Source: Thermoanaerobaculum sp964488355 (lineage in GTDB: Bacteria > Acidobacteriota > Thermoanaerobaculia > Thermoanaerobaculales > Thermoanaerobaculaceae). From it: 57,329 nt of DNA. Below, piece after piece: positions 24,859-33,500 of the stretch (positions are counted from its first letter, which is position 1; each line of letters opens with the position of its first letter). The stretch covers positions 1-57,329 of the forward strand of contig CAZAUJ010000016.1 of NCBI GenBank assembly GCA_964488355.1, written 5' to 3'. Both the position numbers and the translations under genes were made by a program. The notes below the pieces were generated by a model. The model was not told the DNA's origin and did not search any database. It saw only the letters and a program-made list of their open reading frames with translations.

Positions 24859-25915
24859 ATGAGGAGGATGTTGGTTTTGTTGGCCTTACTGGTGCCGGTG
24901 GTTGGTTGGGCTTTGCCGCCCAGCGAGGAGGGAAACGGCGCGCGCTTGGCGGTGGACGTTCAAGCCAAGCAGGTGCGGTTTCGGCAGATGAGCCCCTTTT
25001 GGTTTCCTGGAGCCTGACCAATGAAAGCCAGGAGCCGCTGTATGTCCTTCGCTGGTTGACGCCGGTGGATGGTACCGAAACCAATATCTTTGCCGTCACC
25101 CGCGACGGCCAGCCCGTGCCCTGCGTGGGCAGCTCATCAAACGACAGGAACCCACACCCGAGGATTTCCTCAAGCTAGAACCGGGCGAAACGGTCAGCGT
25201 GGAGGTGGATATCTCTGCCGCCTACGACCTCACGGTCCAGGGTCAATAGGCGGTGCGCTTCCGCAGCGAGCGGCTGGTCGTGCGGGAAAGCCCTGAGGGG
25301 CCCGAGCTGAGAACCGAGGTGACGGCCACGCCGGCCACGCCCTTCTGGGTGGAAGGTCGGGCCCCGGGTGAGGAGGATTTGCAGCTCTACCTCTCCGCCC
25401 TGTACGTGGGCGGCTTCACCAACTGCACCAACACCCAAACGAGCACCCTTTCTAGCGCCCTGAACTATGCGGTGACCATGGCCAACACCGGCTACAGGTA
25501 TCTGGTGACTGACGGCAAGACCTCGCCGCGCTCCACGTGGTGGTTCGACTACCGCAGCACACCCTCGACCACGTACTTCAACACCGTCAAATCTCACTTT
25601 AACAGCATCGAGAACGCCCTGGCGAACCAGCCCATCACCTTCGACTGCTCCTGCACGCAAAACTACTATGCCTAGGTTTATCCCAACCAGCCCTACAAGA
25701 TGTACCTGTGCCGGGCCTTCTGGTCGGCGCCAATGAACGGTCGGGATTCTAAGGCGGGTACGCTGGTGCACGAGGTGAGCCACTTTTATGCGGTGGCTTC
25801 CACCGACGACTGGGCTTATGGCGCCACCGCTGCCCACAACCTGGCCGTTAACCAGCCCAGCAAGGCCATCGACAACGCGGACAACCACGAGTACTTCGCC
25901 GAGGACTCCTACTGA
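24859..25915 (+). pseudogene. M35 (deuterolysin-type) zinc metallopeptidase, disrupted
   Basis: Remnant of a secreted peptidyl-Lys metalloendopeptidase-like protein. Pieces in order: signal peptide (MRRMLVLLALLVPVVGWALP), an N-terminal beta domain (LVSWSLTNESQEPLYVLRW, then PTPEDFLKLEPGETVSVEV), and the catalytic domain with GTLVHEVSHF (HExxH zinc site), STDDWAYG (third ligand Asp region) and NHEYFAEDS. Two single-base losses near 24988 and 25129 shift frame 1 to 0 to 2; after that the frame is continuous but broken by TAG at 25247 and TAG at 25673. Both TAGs sit where related proteins, as I recall them, carry Tyr. A strong ribosome-binding site and terminator remain. Confidence 0.85.
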
Positions 25916-25937
25916 GCCGGCTGAGCAAGGCCAAACA

Positions 25938-25962
25938 GCGGGCGGGCTTCCGCCCGCTTTTT
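25938..25962 (+). terminator. Rho-independent terminator after M35 pseudogene
   Basis: GCGGGCGG and CCGCCCGC stem with a GCTT loop followed by TTTTT. Intact although the gene ahead of it is broken. Confidence 0.85.
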
Positions 25963-25980
25963 CTCTTTCCTGCGCCGCGC

Positions 25981-25986
25981 TATACT
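25981..25986 (+). promoter_or_regulatory. -10 box upstream of Ser/Thr kinase gene
   Basis: TATACT, 45 bases before GTG 26032, located just after the preceding terminator. A -35 consensus is not evident. Confidence 0.4.
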
Positions 25987-26031
25987 GCCCAGCGACGATG
26001 GGCACGCGCAAGCGGGAGGAAGAGGGAAACC

Positions 26032-27495
26032 GTGGCGACGGTGCTTGAGCAGGTACAGGAAAAGTACGAGATGGTCGGCAAGCTGCGCGAGGGTGGCATG
26101 GGTGCCATCTACCTCGTGCGCCATAAGCTCCTGGGCGAGTTCAGGGTGGTGAAGGTGCTGCGCTCGCAGCTAGAGGCGGACCAGGAGTTTGCCAAGCGCT
26201 TCGTACGCGAGGCGCAAACCCTCATTCGCGTGCGGCACAGCCACATTGCCCAGCTTTACGACTTTTTTGCCGACGAGGCGGGCAACGCCGCCATGGTCAT
26301 GGAGTACATTGCCGGCATCGACCTGCGCGAGCTGCTGCGCCGCCACGGGCCACCGTCTTTGGGTTTGGGGGTGGAAATCGCCCTCCAGGCCTTGGAAGCC
26401 ATAGGCTTTCTCCACCGCCGGCAGATGGTGCATCGCGACATTTCCCCCGACAACCTCATGCTTTCCCAGGACGCGGATGGAAAACCCCTGGTCAAGCTCA
26501 TCGACTTGGGCATTGTCAAGGCTCTGGAAGCCGAGGGTACCGGCCTGACCAGTACAGGCATGTTTATTGGCAAAGTCCGCTACGCCTCGCCGGAGCAGTT
26601 CAAGGGAGCGGAGGGTGCCACCCTGGACCAGCGTTCCGACCTGTACTCCTTCGGCGTGGTGTTCTATGAGCTGCTCACCGGTCGTCTCCCCGTGGTGGGC
26701 GACACCGCTTCGGCCCTGATTGCCGCTCACCTCTACCACCCACCCCTAGGCTTTGAGGTCACCGACCCCCAAGGACGGGTCCCTGTGGAGCTGCGCCAGC
26801 TGGTCATGGATCTCCTGGCCAAAGAGCCATCGTCCCGACCGGCCAGTGCCGAGGCGGTTCAGGCCAGGCTGCGAAGCCTTCAAGCGCGGTACCCGGTTAC
26901 CTCGGAGGAGCTGCAGCACCTGCTCCCCCCGCCGGAGGAGAAGCTGGCAACCATCAAGGTGGCAGGCACCCCACCCCCTTCCGCCCTGGGACAACAGCCC
27001 CTGCCCACGGGGCCCACGGCCGTCACACCAGCCACCGCCGCCACCGCTCCCGCGGCCCCAACCACCGTCGCTCCTGCTCCCCTCCCCCAGCCAGAGGTGG
27101 CCGCCCCTACTCGCCGGCCTGGCCTTTGGCTGGGCGGGCTGCTGCTGGCGGGAGTGTTGGCGGCGGCTGGGTTTTACCTCTGGCAGCAGCGGGCGAAATC
27201 GCCGGTGCGTGCCCCCCAAGCCGAGGGGGTGCTGGTGCTGCACGCCATCCCCTGGGGCCAGGTATGGCGCATCACCAATGCTCAAGGGGAGGTCCTACCC
27301 TTGCCCGCGGATCTGGTAACACCGGTTCGGCTCAGCTTGCCCCCGGGAAGCTATACGGTGGCCTTGAAGGACCCGACACGCGGTGCCGTTACCACCGTCC
27401 CGATTCAGGTGCAGGCGGGTGGCACCACGCGCACAGTGGTACCCCTGCGGCCGGTGGAACCGGAAGCGTTCCTCAAGCAGTTGGGATGGAGGTGA
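26032..27495 (+). CDS. Membrane Ser/Thr protein kinase
   Basis: 487-residue Hanks-type kinase, catalytically complete: glycine loop LREGGMGAIY, Lys41 in RVVKVL, HRDISPDN with catalytic Asp136, metal-binding Asp158 in IDLGIVK (DLG instead of DFG), and YASPEQF as the APE motif. A Pro/Thr/Ala-rich linker follows, then one membrane helix (GLWLGGLLLAGVLAAAGFYLW, about residues 362-383) and a ~90-residue external beta domain that looks PEGA-like. GTG 26032 has GGGAGGAAGAGGG upstream. The next gene, three bases on, encodes a secreted coiled-coil protein, likely a functional partner. Substrates unknown. Confidence 0.9.
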   Translation: MATVLEQVQEKYEMVGKLREGGMGAIYLVRHKLLGEFRVVKVLRSQLEADQEFAKRFVREAQTLIRVRHSHIAQLYDFFADEAGNAAMVMEYIAGIDLRELLRRHGPPSLGLGVEIALQALEAIGFLHRRQMVHRDISPDNLMLSQDADGKPLVKLIDLGIVKALEAEGTGLTSTGMFIGKVRYASPEQFKGAEGATLDQRSDLYSFGVVFYELLTGRLPVVGDTASALIAAHLYHPPLGFEVTDPQGRVPVELRQLVMDLLAKEPSSRPASAEAVQARLRSLQARYPVTSEELQHLLPPPEEKLATIKVAGTPPPSALGQQPLPTGPTAVTPATAATAPAAPTTVAPAPLPQPEVAAPTRRPGLWLGGLLLAGVLAAAGFYLWQQRAKSPVRAPQAEGVLVLHAIPWGQVWRITNAQGEVLPLPADLVTPVRLSLPPGSYTVALKDPTRGAVTTVPIQVQAGGTTRTVVPLRPVEPEAFLKQLGWR

Positions 27496-27498
27496 GCC

Positions 27499-28407
27499 AT
27501 GAGGTCTTTAGCGCCGTTGCTGTGCGCGCTTTTGCTTCTGCCCACCCAGGCGGCAGGCCGCGACGCAGGCAGCGCCATCGCTGAAGCGCTGGCGGCCAAA
27601 AGCCGCTTTGAGGGACTCTTGGCGGACCCGGCCATGGCGAGGCTATACGAGCAAGTTCCCCTGCTGAGAAAGGCTCGCCAGCACGCGGAGGCCAAGCTGG
27701 CGCTGGCCCAGGATACCCTGGCGCTGGCGCGCACGCGCTGGGACCAGGCCGCCGCCCGGGAGCACGCGGTGGCTGCCCGCATGGCCTTCGAGCGGCTCGA
27801 AGCGGAACTGAGGCGACGCTGGGAAAAGGCACAGATGCTTGCGGCGGAAGTCGAGGCGGCTAAGCGCCAACAGGCGGAGCTCACGGCCCTCCAGGCGGAG
27901 GTGCAGTCGCTGGTGGCCGAAGCCCGGGAGCTGCTGGCACGCCCCGCCCCGGCGGAAGCCTCGGTGCTGGAAGCGCGCGGCGCGGTAGGTCGCGCCTTGA
28001 AGAGCGCCGAGGCACTGCCCCCCGGAGCCTCAGCCGAAAGCCTGCGGGAAGTGCGTGACCGCTTGCTCTCGGCCAAGCGAGCTTTGCAGCGGATGCTGGC
28101 CAGTCCCCCGGCCCCGGAGGCCCACCCAGCACCGGAAAAGCTCCAGCGGGCGGTGGCCGCGTTTCTCGCCGGCGACTACCAGCGCACGGTAGCGCTTTTG
28201 GCCATCACCGAGCTGGGAAGCCCTGAAGCCTCGCGCATCGCCTACCTGCTGCGGGGAGCGGCCCGTTTCTCCCTCTGGGTTGAGGGAGGCGAACAGGACC
28301 GGCACCTCTACCAGCAGGCGCTCGAGGATGTGCGAAAGTGCCAAAAGCTGGGGGGCAGTCCCGACAGCGCTGCCTTCTCGCCCCGCTTTTTAGCCCTTTT
28401 CCGCTGA
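27499..28407 (+). CDS. Secreted coiled-coil protein partnered with kinase
   Basis: 302 residues; signal peptide (SLAPLLCALLLLPTQAAG) and then a nearly all-helical body. Residues ~50-190 are long Ala/Glu/Arg-rich heptad-like helices (KARQHAEAKLALAQDTLAL, FERLEAELRRRWEKAQ), and the C-terminal ~80 residues (AVAAFLAGDYQRTVALLA, ASRIAYLLRGAARFSL) look like TPR-type helices. I do not recognise a family. It begins three bases after the membrane kinase stop, so the products are probably made together; its periplasmic location matches the external domain of that kinase. Confidence 0.7.
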   Translation: MRSLAPLLCALLLLPTQAAGRDAGSAIAEALAAKSRFEGLLADPAMARLYEQVPLLRKARQHAEAKLALAQDTLALARTRWDQAAAREHAVAARMAFERLEAELRRRWEKAQMLAAEVEAAKRQQAELTALQAEVQSLVAEARELLARPAPAEASVLEARGAVGRALKSAEALPPGASAESLREVRDRLLSAKRALQRMLASPPAPEAHPAPEKLQRAVAAFLAGDYQRTVALLAITELGSPEASRIAYLLRGAARFSLWVEGGEQDRHLYQQALEDVRKCQKLGGSPDSAAFSPRFLALFR

Positions 28408-28506
28408 GACTGGCGCGCTGCGGGCCGCTTCCGTCGTGGAGGCCAGCCTGCTTGTTCATCTCTTGTGATATCCTGCACAATGTCGAGACCTGATCAGGGA
28501 GGTGTC

Positions 28507-29931
28507 ATGGACGCCCACGGCCTTTTCCGCACCAAGCCGCTGGAGCAGGTGCTGGCGCAGGAGGGCAGCGAGGCGGGCAAGCTCAAGCGGGTTTTGGGCC
28601 CCTGGGACCTGGTGGCCATCGGTATCGGCTGCATCATCGGCGTCGGCATCTTTGTCCTCCCGGGCGTGGAAGCCGCCACCCACGCGGGCCCAGGCATCAT
28701 CCTCTCCTTCGCCATTGCCGCTGCCGCGTGTGCCTGCGCCGCCCTGTGCTACGCGGAGCTTGCAGCCATGATCCCAGCGGCTGGTAGTGCTTACACCTAC
28801 GGCTACGCCACCTTGGGCGAGCTGCCCGCCTGGGTGATTGGCTGGGACTTAGTTTTGGAATACATGGTGGGGGCTTGCCTTGTGGCCATCGGCTGGTCCG
28901 CGTACTTCACCAATTTCGTCAACAACCTGCTGCGTCCCTGGGGCGGGGCGTTGCCCACCGAGTTTACCGCCGCCCCTTGGGGCCCGCAGCCTGGGATCCT
29001 CAACCTCCCAGCCATGGGAATTGTGGTCCTGCTAACCCTGCTGCTGGTGCGTGGCATTCGGGAGAGCGCCACGGTCAACCTGGTCATCGTCACCGTTAAG
29101 GTGGCGATCATCTTGCTTTTCATTGCTTTGGCCGCCGGCCATGTGAATCCCGCCAACTGGCAGCCCTTTGCCCCCTTCGGTTTTTCCGGCATCGTCACCG
29201 CCGCCGCCATCGTTTTTTTGGCCTATGTGGGCTTTGATGCCGTCTCCACCGCTGCAGAAGAGGCCCGCGACCCGCAAAAGCACATGCCCGTGGGCATCCT
29301 CGGATCCCTGGCAGTGGCCACGGTGCTGTACATGGCCGTGGCAGCCATCATGACCGGAGTGGTCCCCTATACCCAGCTCAACGTGGCCGACCCCGTTGCC
29401 TTGGTCCTCAACCAGCTGGGTATGCCCTGGGCTTCCGCCTTGGTTTCGGTGGGCGCCTTGGCCGGCATCACCTCGGTTTTGCTGGTGCTGCTTCTAGGTC
29501 AGCCGCGCATTCTTTTTGCCATGTCACGGGACGGCCTGTTGCCGAAAGCCTTAGCCCGCGTGCACCCACGCTTCCGCACGCCCCATCTCACCACCTTAGC
29601 CACGGGTGGGGTGGTGGCGCTGGCTGCTGGGCTGACGCCCATTGGTGTGGTGGCCGAGCTTTGTTCCATCGGCACGCTCTGCGCTTTCGCTATTGTCTCA
29701 GGCGGTGTTCTGCTGCTGCGCTGGCGTCGCCCTGACCTCCCACGGCCTTTTCGCGTGCCGCTTTTCCAGCTGGTACCGGCCCTGGGGGTTGTCCTTTGCC
29801 TCTACCTTATGGCTTCCCTACCCTTGATCACCTGGGCACGCTTTCTCCTTTGGCTGTTTTCGGGCCTGGTGGTGTACGCCCTCTTTGGTCGCCGACATGC
29901 CCTGTTGAATCAGCCCGCATCGCCTCACTGA
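28507..29931 (+). CDS. APC-family amino acid permease
   Basis: 474-residue inner-membrane transporter of the amino acid-polyamine-organocation superfamily, closest in feel to the cationic amino acid (CAT/YfnA-like) group. Recognisable start LFRTKPLEQVL and LGPWDLVAIGIGCIIGVGIF (the helix 1 GIG substrate motif), then about 12-14 hydrophobic segments, FLAYVGFDAVSTAAEEARDP in helix 6-7, and RILFAMSRDGLLP. ATG 28507 with GGGAGGTGTC upstream. Substrate probably a neutral or basic amino acid; no metabolic neighbour narrows it. Confidence 0.88.
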   Translation: MDAHGLFRTKPLEQVLAQEGSEAGKLKRVLGPWDLVAIGIGCIIGVGIFVLPGVEAATHAGPGIILSFAIAAAACACAALCYAELAAMIPAAGSAYTYGYATLGELPAWVIGWDLVLEYMVGACLVAIGWSAYFTNFVNNLLRPWGGALPTEFTAAPWGPQPGILNLPAMGIVVLLTLLLVRGIRESATVNLVIVTVKVAIILLFIALAAGHVNPANWQPFAPFGFSGIVTAAAIVFLAYVGFDAVSTAAEEARDPQKHMPVGILGSLAVATVLYMAVAAIMTGVVPYTQLNVADPVALVLNQLGMPWASALVSVGALAGITSVLLVLLLGQPRILFAMSRDGLLPKALARVHPRFRTPHLTTLATGGVVALAAGLTPIGVVAELCSIGTLCAFAIVSGGVLLLRWRRPDLPRPFRVPLFQLVPALGVVLCLYLMASLPLITWARFLLWLFSGLVVYALFGRRHALLNQPASPH

Positions 29932-29945
29932 GCTTCCCCCGCGTG

Positions 29946-29951
29946 TACACT
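29946..29951 (+). promoter_or_regulatory. -10 box, leaderless promoter of receiver-kinase gene
   Basis: TACACT, six bases (GAGAGC), then ATG 29958. No ribosome-binding site and no -35 consensus. Confidence 0.5.
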
Positions 29952-29957
29952 GAGAGC

Positions 29958-31364
29958 ATGATGGCGAGAGGTTCCTCTCCTCGAAAGCCTCCGGCGCGTA
30001 TTTTGCTGGTGGACGATGATCCCGACCTCCTCGCCTCGCTGCAGCAGGTGCTGCAGCAGGCGGGTTTCGAGGTGGTGGCCACCCCCAGCGGCGCGGAAGC
30101 TTTGAGCCTTCTCGCCGACTTGCCCCCCGATGCGGCGGTGCTGGACGTGGTCATGCCGGGCACTTCGGGCTACGACCTGCTCTCGCAGCTGCGCGCCAAC
30201 CCGGCCACGGCGCACATACCTGTGATTTTTCTTTCCGGTCTTTCCTCCGCCCCCGAGCGGGTGCGAGGGCTCCAGGCCGGGGCGGACGACTATCTCGTGA
30301 AGCCCTTTGAGCCGGCCGAGCTCGTCCTGCGCCTCGCCAAGCTGCTGGCGCGTTGGCGCGAAGCGGGTGAACGGCCGGGCACGACGGCGGAACTGGAAGA
30401 AGCGGTTGCCCGTGTGCGCCACGTGTTGGCCAGCGGTGGCTCGGTGCGAGGCCTTACCCTCGGCCGCTACCAGCTGGATGCCACCCTCGGGGAGGGAGGG
30501 CACGGGGTGGTTTTCCGCGGCTTCGACCGCACCTTGCTCCGCCCGGTGGCCATCAAGATGCTGCACCTAGGTGAGCCCGGCGAGGAGGCTAACGAATTGC
30601 GAAGCGCCTTGCTGCGCGAAGCAGTGATGGCGGCGCGGCTCTCGCATCCCCACATTGTGGCCATGTACGACTTTCAGGAAACCTCCCTCGCCGCCTTTAT
30701 CACCATGGAGCTGGTGGAGGGGGTGGGTTTGGACCAGTACATTTTGGCCAAAGGCCAGCTCTCCTCCCAGGAGACCATCCTCATCGGTGGGGCCGTGGCC
30801 CAAGCTTTGGCCTGCGCCCACAGCCAGCGGCTCATTCACCGGGACCTGAAACCTGCCAACATCCTCTTGGGAAGGGACGGGGCTATCAAGGTCTCCGATT
30901 TCGGCATCGCCACCTTCCTTTCCTCCCAGGCAAGGGCTCCCGGCGAGGTCTTTGGCACTCCCGGCTTCCTCGCCCCCGAGTGCATCCGCGGCATGCCTTA
31001 CGACGAAAAGGGTGACCTCTTTGCCCTGGGTGTAACCCTGTACCTGTGCCTTGTGGGCAGGGCGCCCTTTGCCGCTGGCAACATCCTGGAGACCCTGGAA
31101 CGAACCCTGAGCCGGCAACCGGAACCACCGCACCTGCTGGTCAGCACGGTAGATGAGGACCTTTCCCAGCTGGTGCTGAGCCTGTTGGCAAAGGAACGAG
31201 CTAAGCGGCCTCCTTCATCCGCCGCGGTGGCCGCCACCTTGGAGCGTTGGGCCAGGGAAAGCCACCTCAGCTGGCGGCCGGATCTGGGAGCTTTAGAGCG
31301 GGCCGCTGTTCGCCCAGGAAGTTTGTACCGTTCTTCCGTGTTTCGCACCCAGGGAAGGTCGTAA
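29958..31364 (+). CDS. Receiver domain - Ser/Thr kinase hybrid
   Basis: 468-residue cytosolic protein joining a two-component receiver to a Hanks kinase. Receiver ~15-135: ILLVDDDPD, phosphoacceptor Asp63 in LDVVMPG, and DDYLVKPFE. Linker helix, then kinase ~165-430: GEGGHGVV, Lys200 in VAIKML, HRDLKPAN with Asp296, DFG at 314-316 and FLAPECI as APE-like motif. All catalytic residues are present, so phosphorylation from a histidine kinase could gate Ser/Thr kinase activity. No membrane segment. The start is one of two tandem ATGs (29958/29961); TACACT-N6-ATG supports the first. No cognate histidine kinase is adjacent. Confidence 0.92.
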   Translation: MMARGSSPRKPPARILLVDDDPDLLASLQQVLQQAGFEVVATPSGAEALSLLADLPPDAAVLDVVMPGTSGYDLLSQLRANPATAHIPVIFLSGLSSAPERVRGLQAGADDYLVKPFEPAELVLRLAKLLARWREAGERPGTTAELEEAVARVRHVLASGGSVRGLTLGRYQLDATLGEGGHGVVFRGFDRTLLRPVAIKMLHLGEPGEEANELRSALLREAVMAARLSHPHIVAMYDFQETSLAAFITMELVEGVGLDQYILAKGQLSSQETILIGGAVAQALACAHSQRLIHRDLKPANILLGRDGAIKVSDFGIATFLSSQARAPGEVFGTPGFLAPECIRGMPYDEKGDLFALGVTLYLCLVGRAPFAAGNILETLERTLSRQPEPPHLLVSTVDEDLSQLVLSLLAKERAKRPPSSAAVAATLERWARESHLSWRPDLGALERAAVRPGSLYRSSVFRTQGRS

Positions 31365-31393
31365 AAAAGGAAGGCCAGCAGAGCTGGCCACGC

Positions 31394-31470
<77 letters not shown>

Positions 31471-31479
31471 GCAAACATA

Positions 31480-31507
31480 AGTATAGCCCTGCCGTCCCTT
31501 TTGTCAA
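31480..31507 (-). promoter_or_regulatory. Promoter of tRNA-fMet
   Basis: Minus strand TTGACA (31507-31502), a 16-bp spacer and TATACT (31485-31480), nine bases before the tRNA 5' end. Strong consensus promoter. Confidence 0.75.
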
Positions 31508-31533
31508 TTCTCCCCGGGACCCACCAGAGGCGC

Positions 31534-31785
31534 TCAATCCGAACGTGCTCCGGGGGGGGTGAGCCAGAAACGCATGATCACTCGGGTTGCAGACCGGCGC
31601 GCAGCCAGGAGGAAGCCCGAGCGCTGGAAGGCTGAGACCAACCCTGTCCTCGCAAAAACATTGTGCAGCTTCTTCTTCGGTTCAAGCGAATAGCCCTCCA
31701 CCGTGTAGCCGCCCCGGGTTTTCACGTACTCGGTGGCAGCGCGTAAAGTGAGGTCTCGCCTGCCTTGCTGGTTTCTCCAGAAAGA
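31534..31785 (-). pseudogene. GNAT acetyltransferase C-terminal remnant
   Basis: On the minus strand an open stretch reads RDLTLRAATEYVKTRGG, YTVEGYSLEPKKK, VFARTGLVSAFQRSGF and ATRVIMRFWL, which has the order and spacing of the last third of GNAT N-acetyltransferases (acetyl-CoA helix, then EGYP-like strand, FxxAGF-like turn and IMR-like last strand). No start codon with a ribosome-binding site and no N-terminal half is seen upstream; the acetyl-CoA loop itself is degraded (FWRNQQGRR). I read it as a truncated relic between tRNA-fMet and the PilZ gene. Confidence 0.55.
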
Positions 31786-31830
31786 ACTACGCTCACCTCC
31801 GGAACCAGGAACCAGTTCGCCTCGCCCAAC

Positions 31831-32187
31831 TCACACCTCGGGCGAAACGGCCGAGCGATCCAGGGCCGCGAGAAACTCCTTGAGCGCCGCTTCGTCCTCC
31901 TCCGACATGGCCCGAAACTCCACTCCTACGTCAAAGCGCCCGTCGGCCCGGCGCTGTTCGTAGGCCACGCGCCCCTTGGCCTTGAGCACCCTGCCCTTGG
32001 CGGAAATCAGAAGCTCCACCGCTTCCTCCTGGCCCAGGCTTTCAGGGTGCACAAACAGGCAACCGCCCAAGCCCAGGACCCTCGTCTTGGCCAGGTTCTC
32101 GCTGCCCACCGGCCCCAACTTGTGAACCAGCACGGCCAGCTCGGCAGGAAAACGCACGAAACGACGACGCTCGCGTGTGTCACCCAT
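31831..32187 (-). CDS. PilZ-domain protein
   Basis: 118 residues, a single PilZ domain, the usual cyclic-di-GMP receptor. The binding arginines are in RERRRFVRFPAE (RxxxR-type) near the N-terminus and the second motif is read in VLGLGGCLFV (usual D/NxSxxG replaced by a Gly-rich loop), so binding should be tested rather than assumed. Ends with a helical tail. ATG 32187 has GAGGAG upstream. Diverges from the GGDEF gene with an 84-bp gap, placing effector and synthase side by side. Confidence 0.8.
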   Translation of the reverse strand: MGDTRERRRFVRFPAELAVLVHKLGPVGSENLAKTRVLGLGGCLFVHPESLGQEEAVELLISAKGRVLKAKGRVAYEQRRADGRFDVGVEFRAMSEEDEAALKEFLAALDRSAVSPEV

Positions 32188-32259
32188 GGCGCTGCTCCTC
32201 GCTCTTCCCTTTCAAGGTAAGCCCGAACGGTGAAAAAACCAAGCCACCTGGAGCTGGGG

Positions 32260-32265
32260 TAGACT
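32260..32265 (+). promoter_or_regulatory. -10 box, leaderless promoter of GGDEF gene
   Basis: TAGACT, six bases (ATTTCC), then GTG 32272. No ribosome-binding site. Confidence 0.5.
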
Positions 32266-32271
32266 ATTTCC

Positions 32272-33411
32272 GTGGTCGAGCCCCTCAACCAGGTCGCTGT
32301 TCTCCCACCGGAACAGCTGGAGGCTTTTATCGAACGGTACCGCCGTGACGCGGGCGTGCCCGAGGTGATGGCTCCTGCCAGCTTTTTCCAGGAGGTGTTG
32401 CAGCGGGCCAACGCCTTCGTGCCCTCCGAAGCCGGCTCGCTCCTTTTTGACAACCCCTTCGAGCGCACAGCTGAGGGTCCAGCTCCCTTCCTGTACTTCG
32501 TGGCGGCCTTCGGTCCGGCGGCCACCAACCTGTTGGGGCAACGCATTGCGGTGAGCGAAGGCGTTGCCGGCCTGGTTTACCGCACGGGCATGCCTTACCT
32601 GGTGAGGGACGTGGAAACCGACCCTAACTTTTGCCGGCGCTTCGATGAAAAAGCCTCTTTCCGCTCCCGTACGCTGCTGGGGGTGCCCATCCGCTTGGGC
32701 AACACCGTGTGCGGCGTGCTGGAGCTGGTCAACCGCCTGGACAATCGCCCCTTCGACGAGCGGGACCAGGACCTGTTGGCCATCTTTGCTGCCTACACCG
32801 CCGTGTCACTGCAAACCCTTCTGGACGCTCGGCGGGCTGGCGAAGCAGCGCGTTCCGATGACCTCACAGGGCTGGCCAATGACCGGCACTTTCATCGGCG
32901 CTTGGCCGAGGACCTAGAGCGGGCCGACACCGCCGGCACGCGCGTGGCCTTGCTGTTCTTGGACTTGGATAACTTCAAAAGCGTGAACGACACGCACGGC
33001 CATTTGGCCGGCAGCCAGGTGCTCAAGGAGGTGGGCTATGTGCTGCGGCGCACCGTGCGCCTGCCCGGAGTTACCCTGGCTCGCTACGGCGGTGACGAGT
33101 TTGTGGTCATCCTGCCCGGGCTCGACGTGAGCGCCGCCACCCGGGTAGCCGAGGAAATCCGGCAGGCCATTCGCAAGCAAGCCTTTTTGCGGGGCCGCTT
33201 TTCCTGGGCCCCGGGCCCGGTGGAGTTCCAGGGCCCCCTCACCTGTTCGGTGGGCGTGGCCGTCTACCCTGACCACGTGCCTCGCGAGGGCAGCTCCGAC
33301 CAAAAGCGCAACCTGTTACTGCGGGAAGCGGATCAAGCCATGTACCTGGCCAAAAACTCGGGCAAAGACCGGGTGGTGGTGGCTGGCAGCCCACCGACCG
33401 CGCCAAAGTGA
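32272..33411 (+). CDS. GAF-GGDEF diguanylate cyclase
   Basis: 379 residues, cytosolic. A GAF domain (~45-190: FFQEVLQRANAFVPSEAGSL, GVAGLVYRTGMPYLV, LLGVPIRLGNTVCGVLELV) precedes a GGDEF domain (~200-370: DDLTGLANDRHFHRRL, LFLDLDNFKSVNDTHGH, GGDEF at 273-277). The active site is intact, so it should make cyclic-di-GMP from GTP. The inhibitory RxxD site five residues ahead of GGDEF is absent (LPGV instead), implying no product feedback. GTG start from a leaderless promoter; HtrA follows 90 bases downstream. Confidence 0.92.
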   Translation: MVEPLNQVAVLPPEQLEAFIERYRRDAGVPEVMAPASFFQEVLQRANAFVPSEAGSLLFDNPFERTAEGPAPFLYFVAAFGPAATNLLGQRIAVSEGVAGLVYRTGMPYLVRDVETDPNFCRRFDEKASFRSRTLLGVPIRLGNTVCGVLELVNRLDNRPFDERDQDLLAIFAAYTAVSLQTLLDARRAGEAARSDDLTGLANDRHFHRRLAEDLERADTAGTRVALLFLDLDNFKSVNDTHGHLAGSQVLKEVGYVLRRTVRLPGVTLARYGGDEFVVILPGLDVSAATRVAEEIRQAIRKQAFLRGRFSWAPGPVEFQGPLTCSVGVAVYPDHVPREGSSDQKRNLLLREADQAMYLAKNSGKDRVVVAGSPPTAPK

Positions 33412-33500
33412 CATCCCAATTTCGGCCGCACCTAGCCAAGCGTGGCACGCTTTTTGCTGAGCATCAGGCGTGCGGGCTTGGCCCGCGAAAGGAGCGGTCA

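Noticed and set aside
25015..25017. In-frame TGA in the M35 relic as a possible selenocysteine codon, given tRNA-Sec in the window
   Set aside because: The reading frame is already lost before it, no Cys/Sec is expected there, and the next frame continues the protein; it is a frameshift artefact.
25247..25675. Pyrrolysine decoding of the two TAG codons
   Set aside because: Expected residue is Tyr, not a catalytic Lys analogue, and the gene also has two frameshifts; no tRNA-Pyl is in the window.
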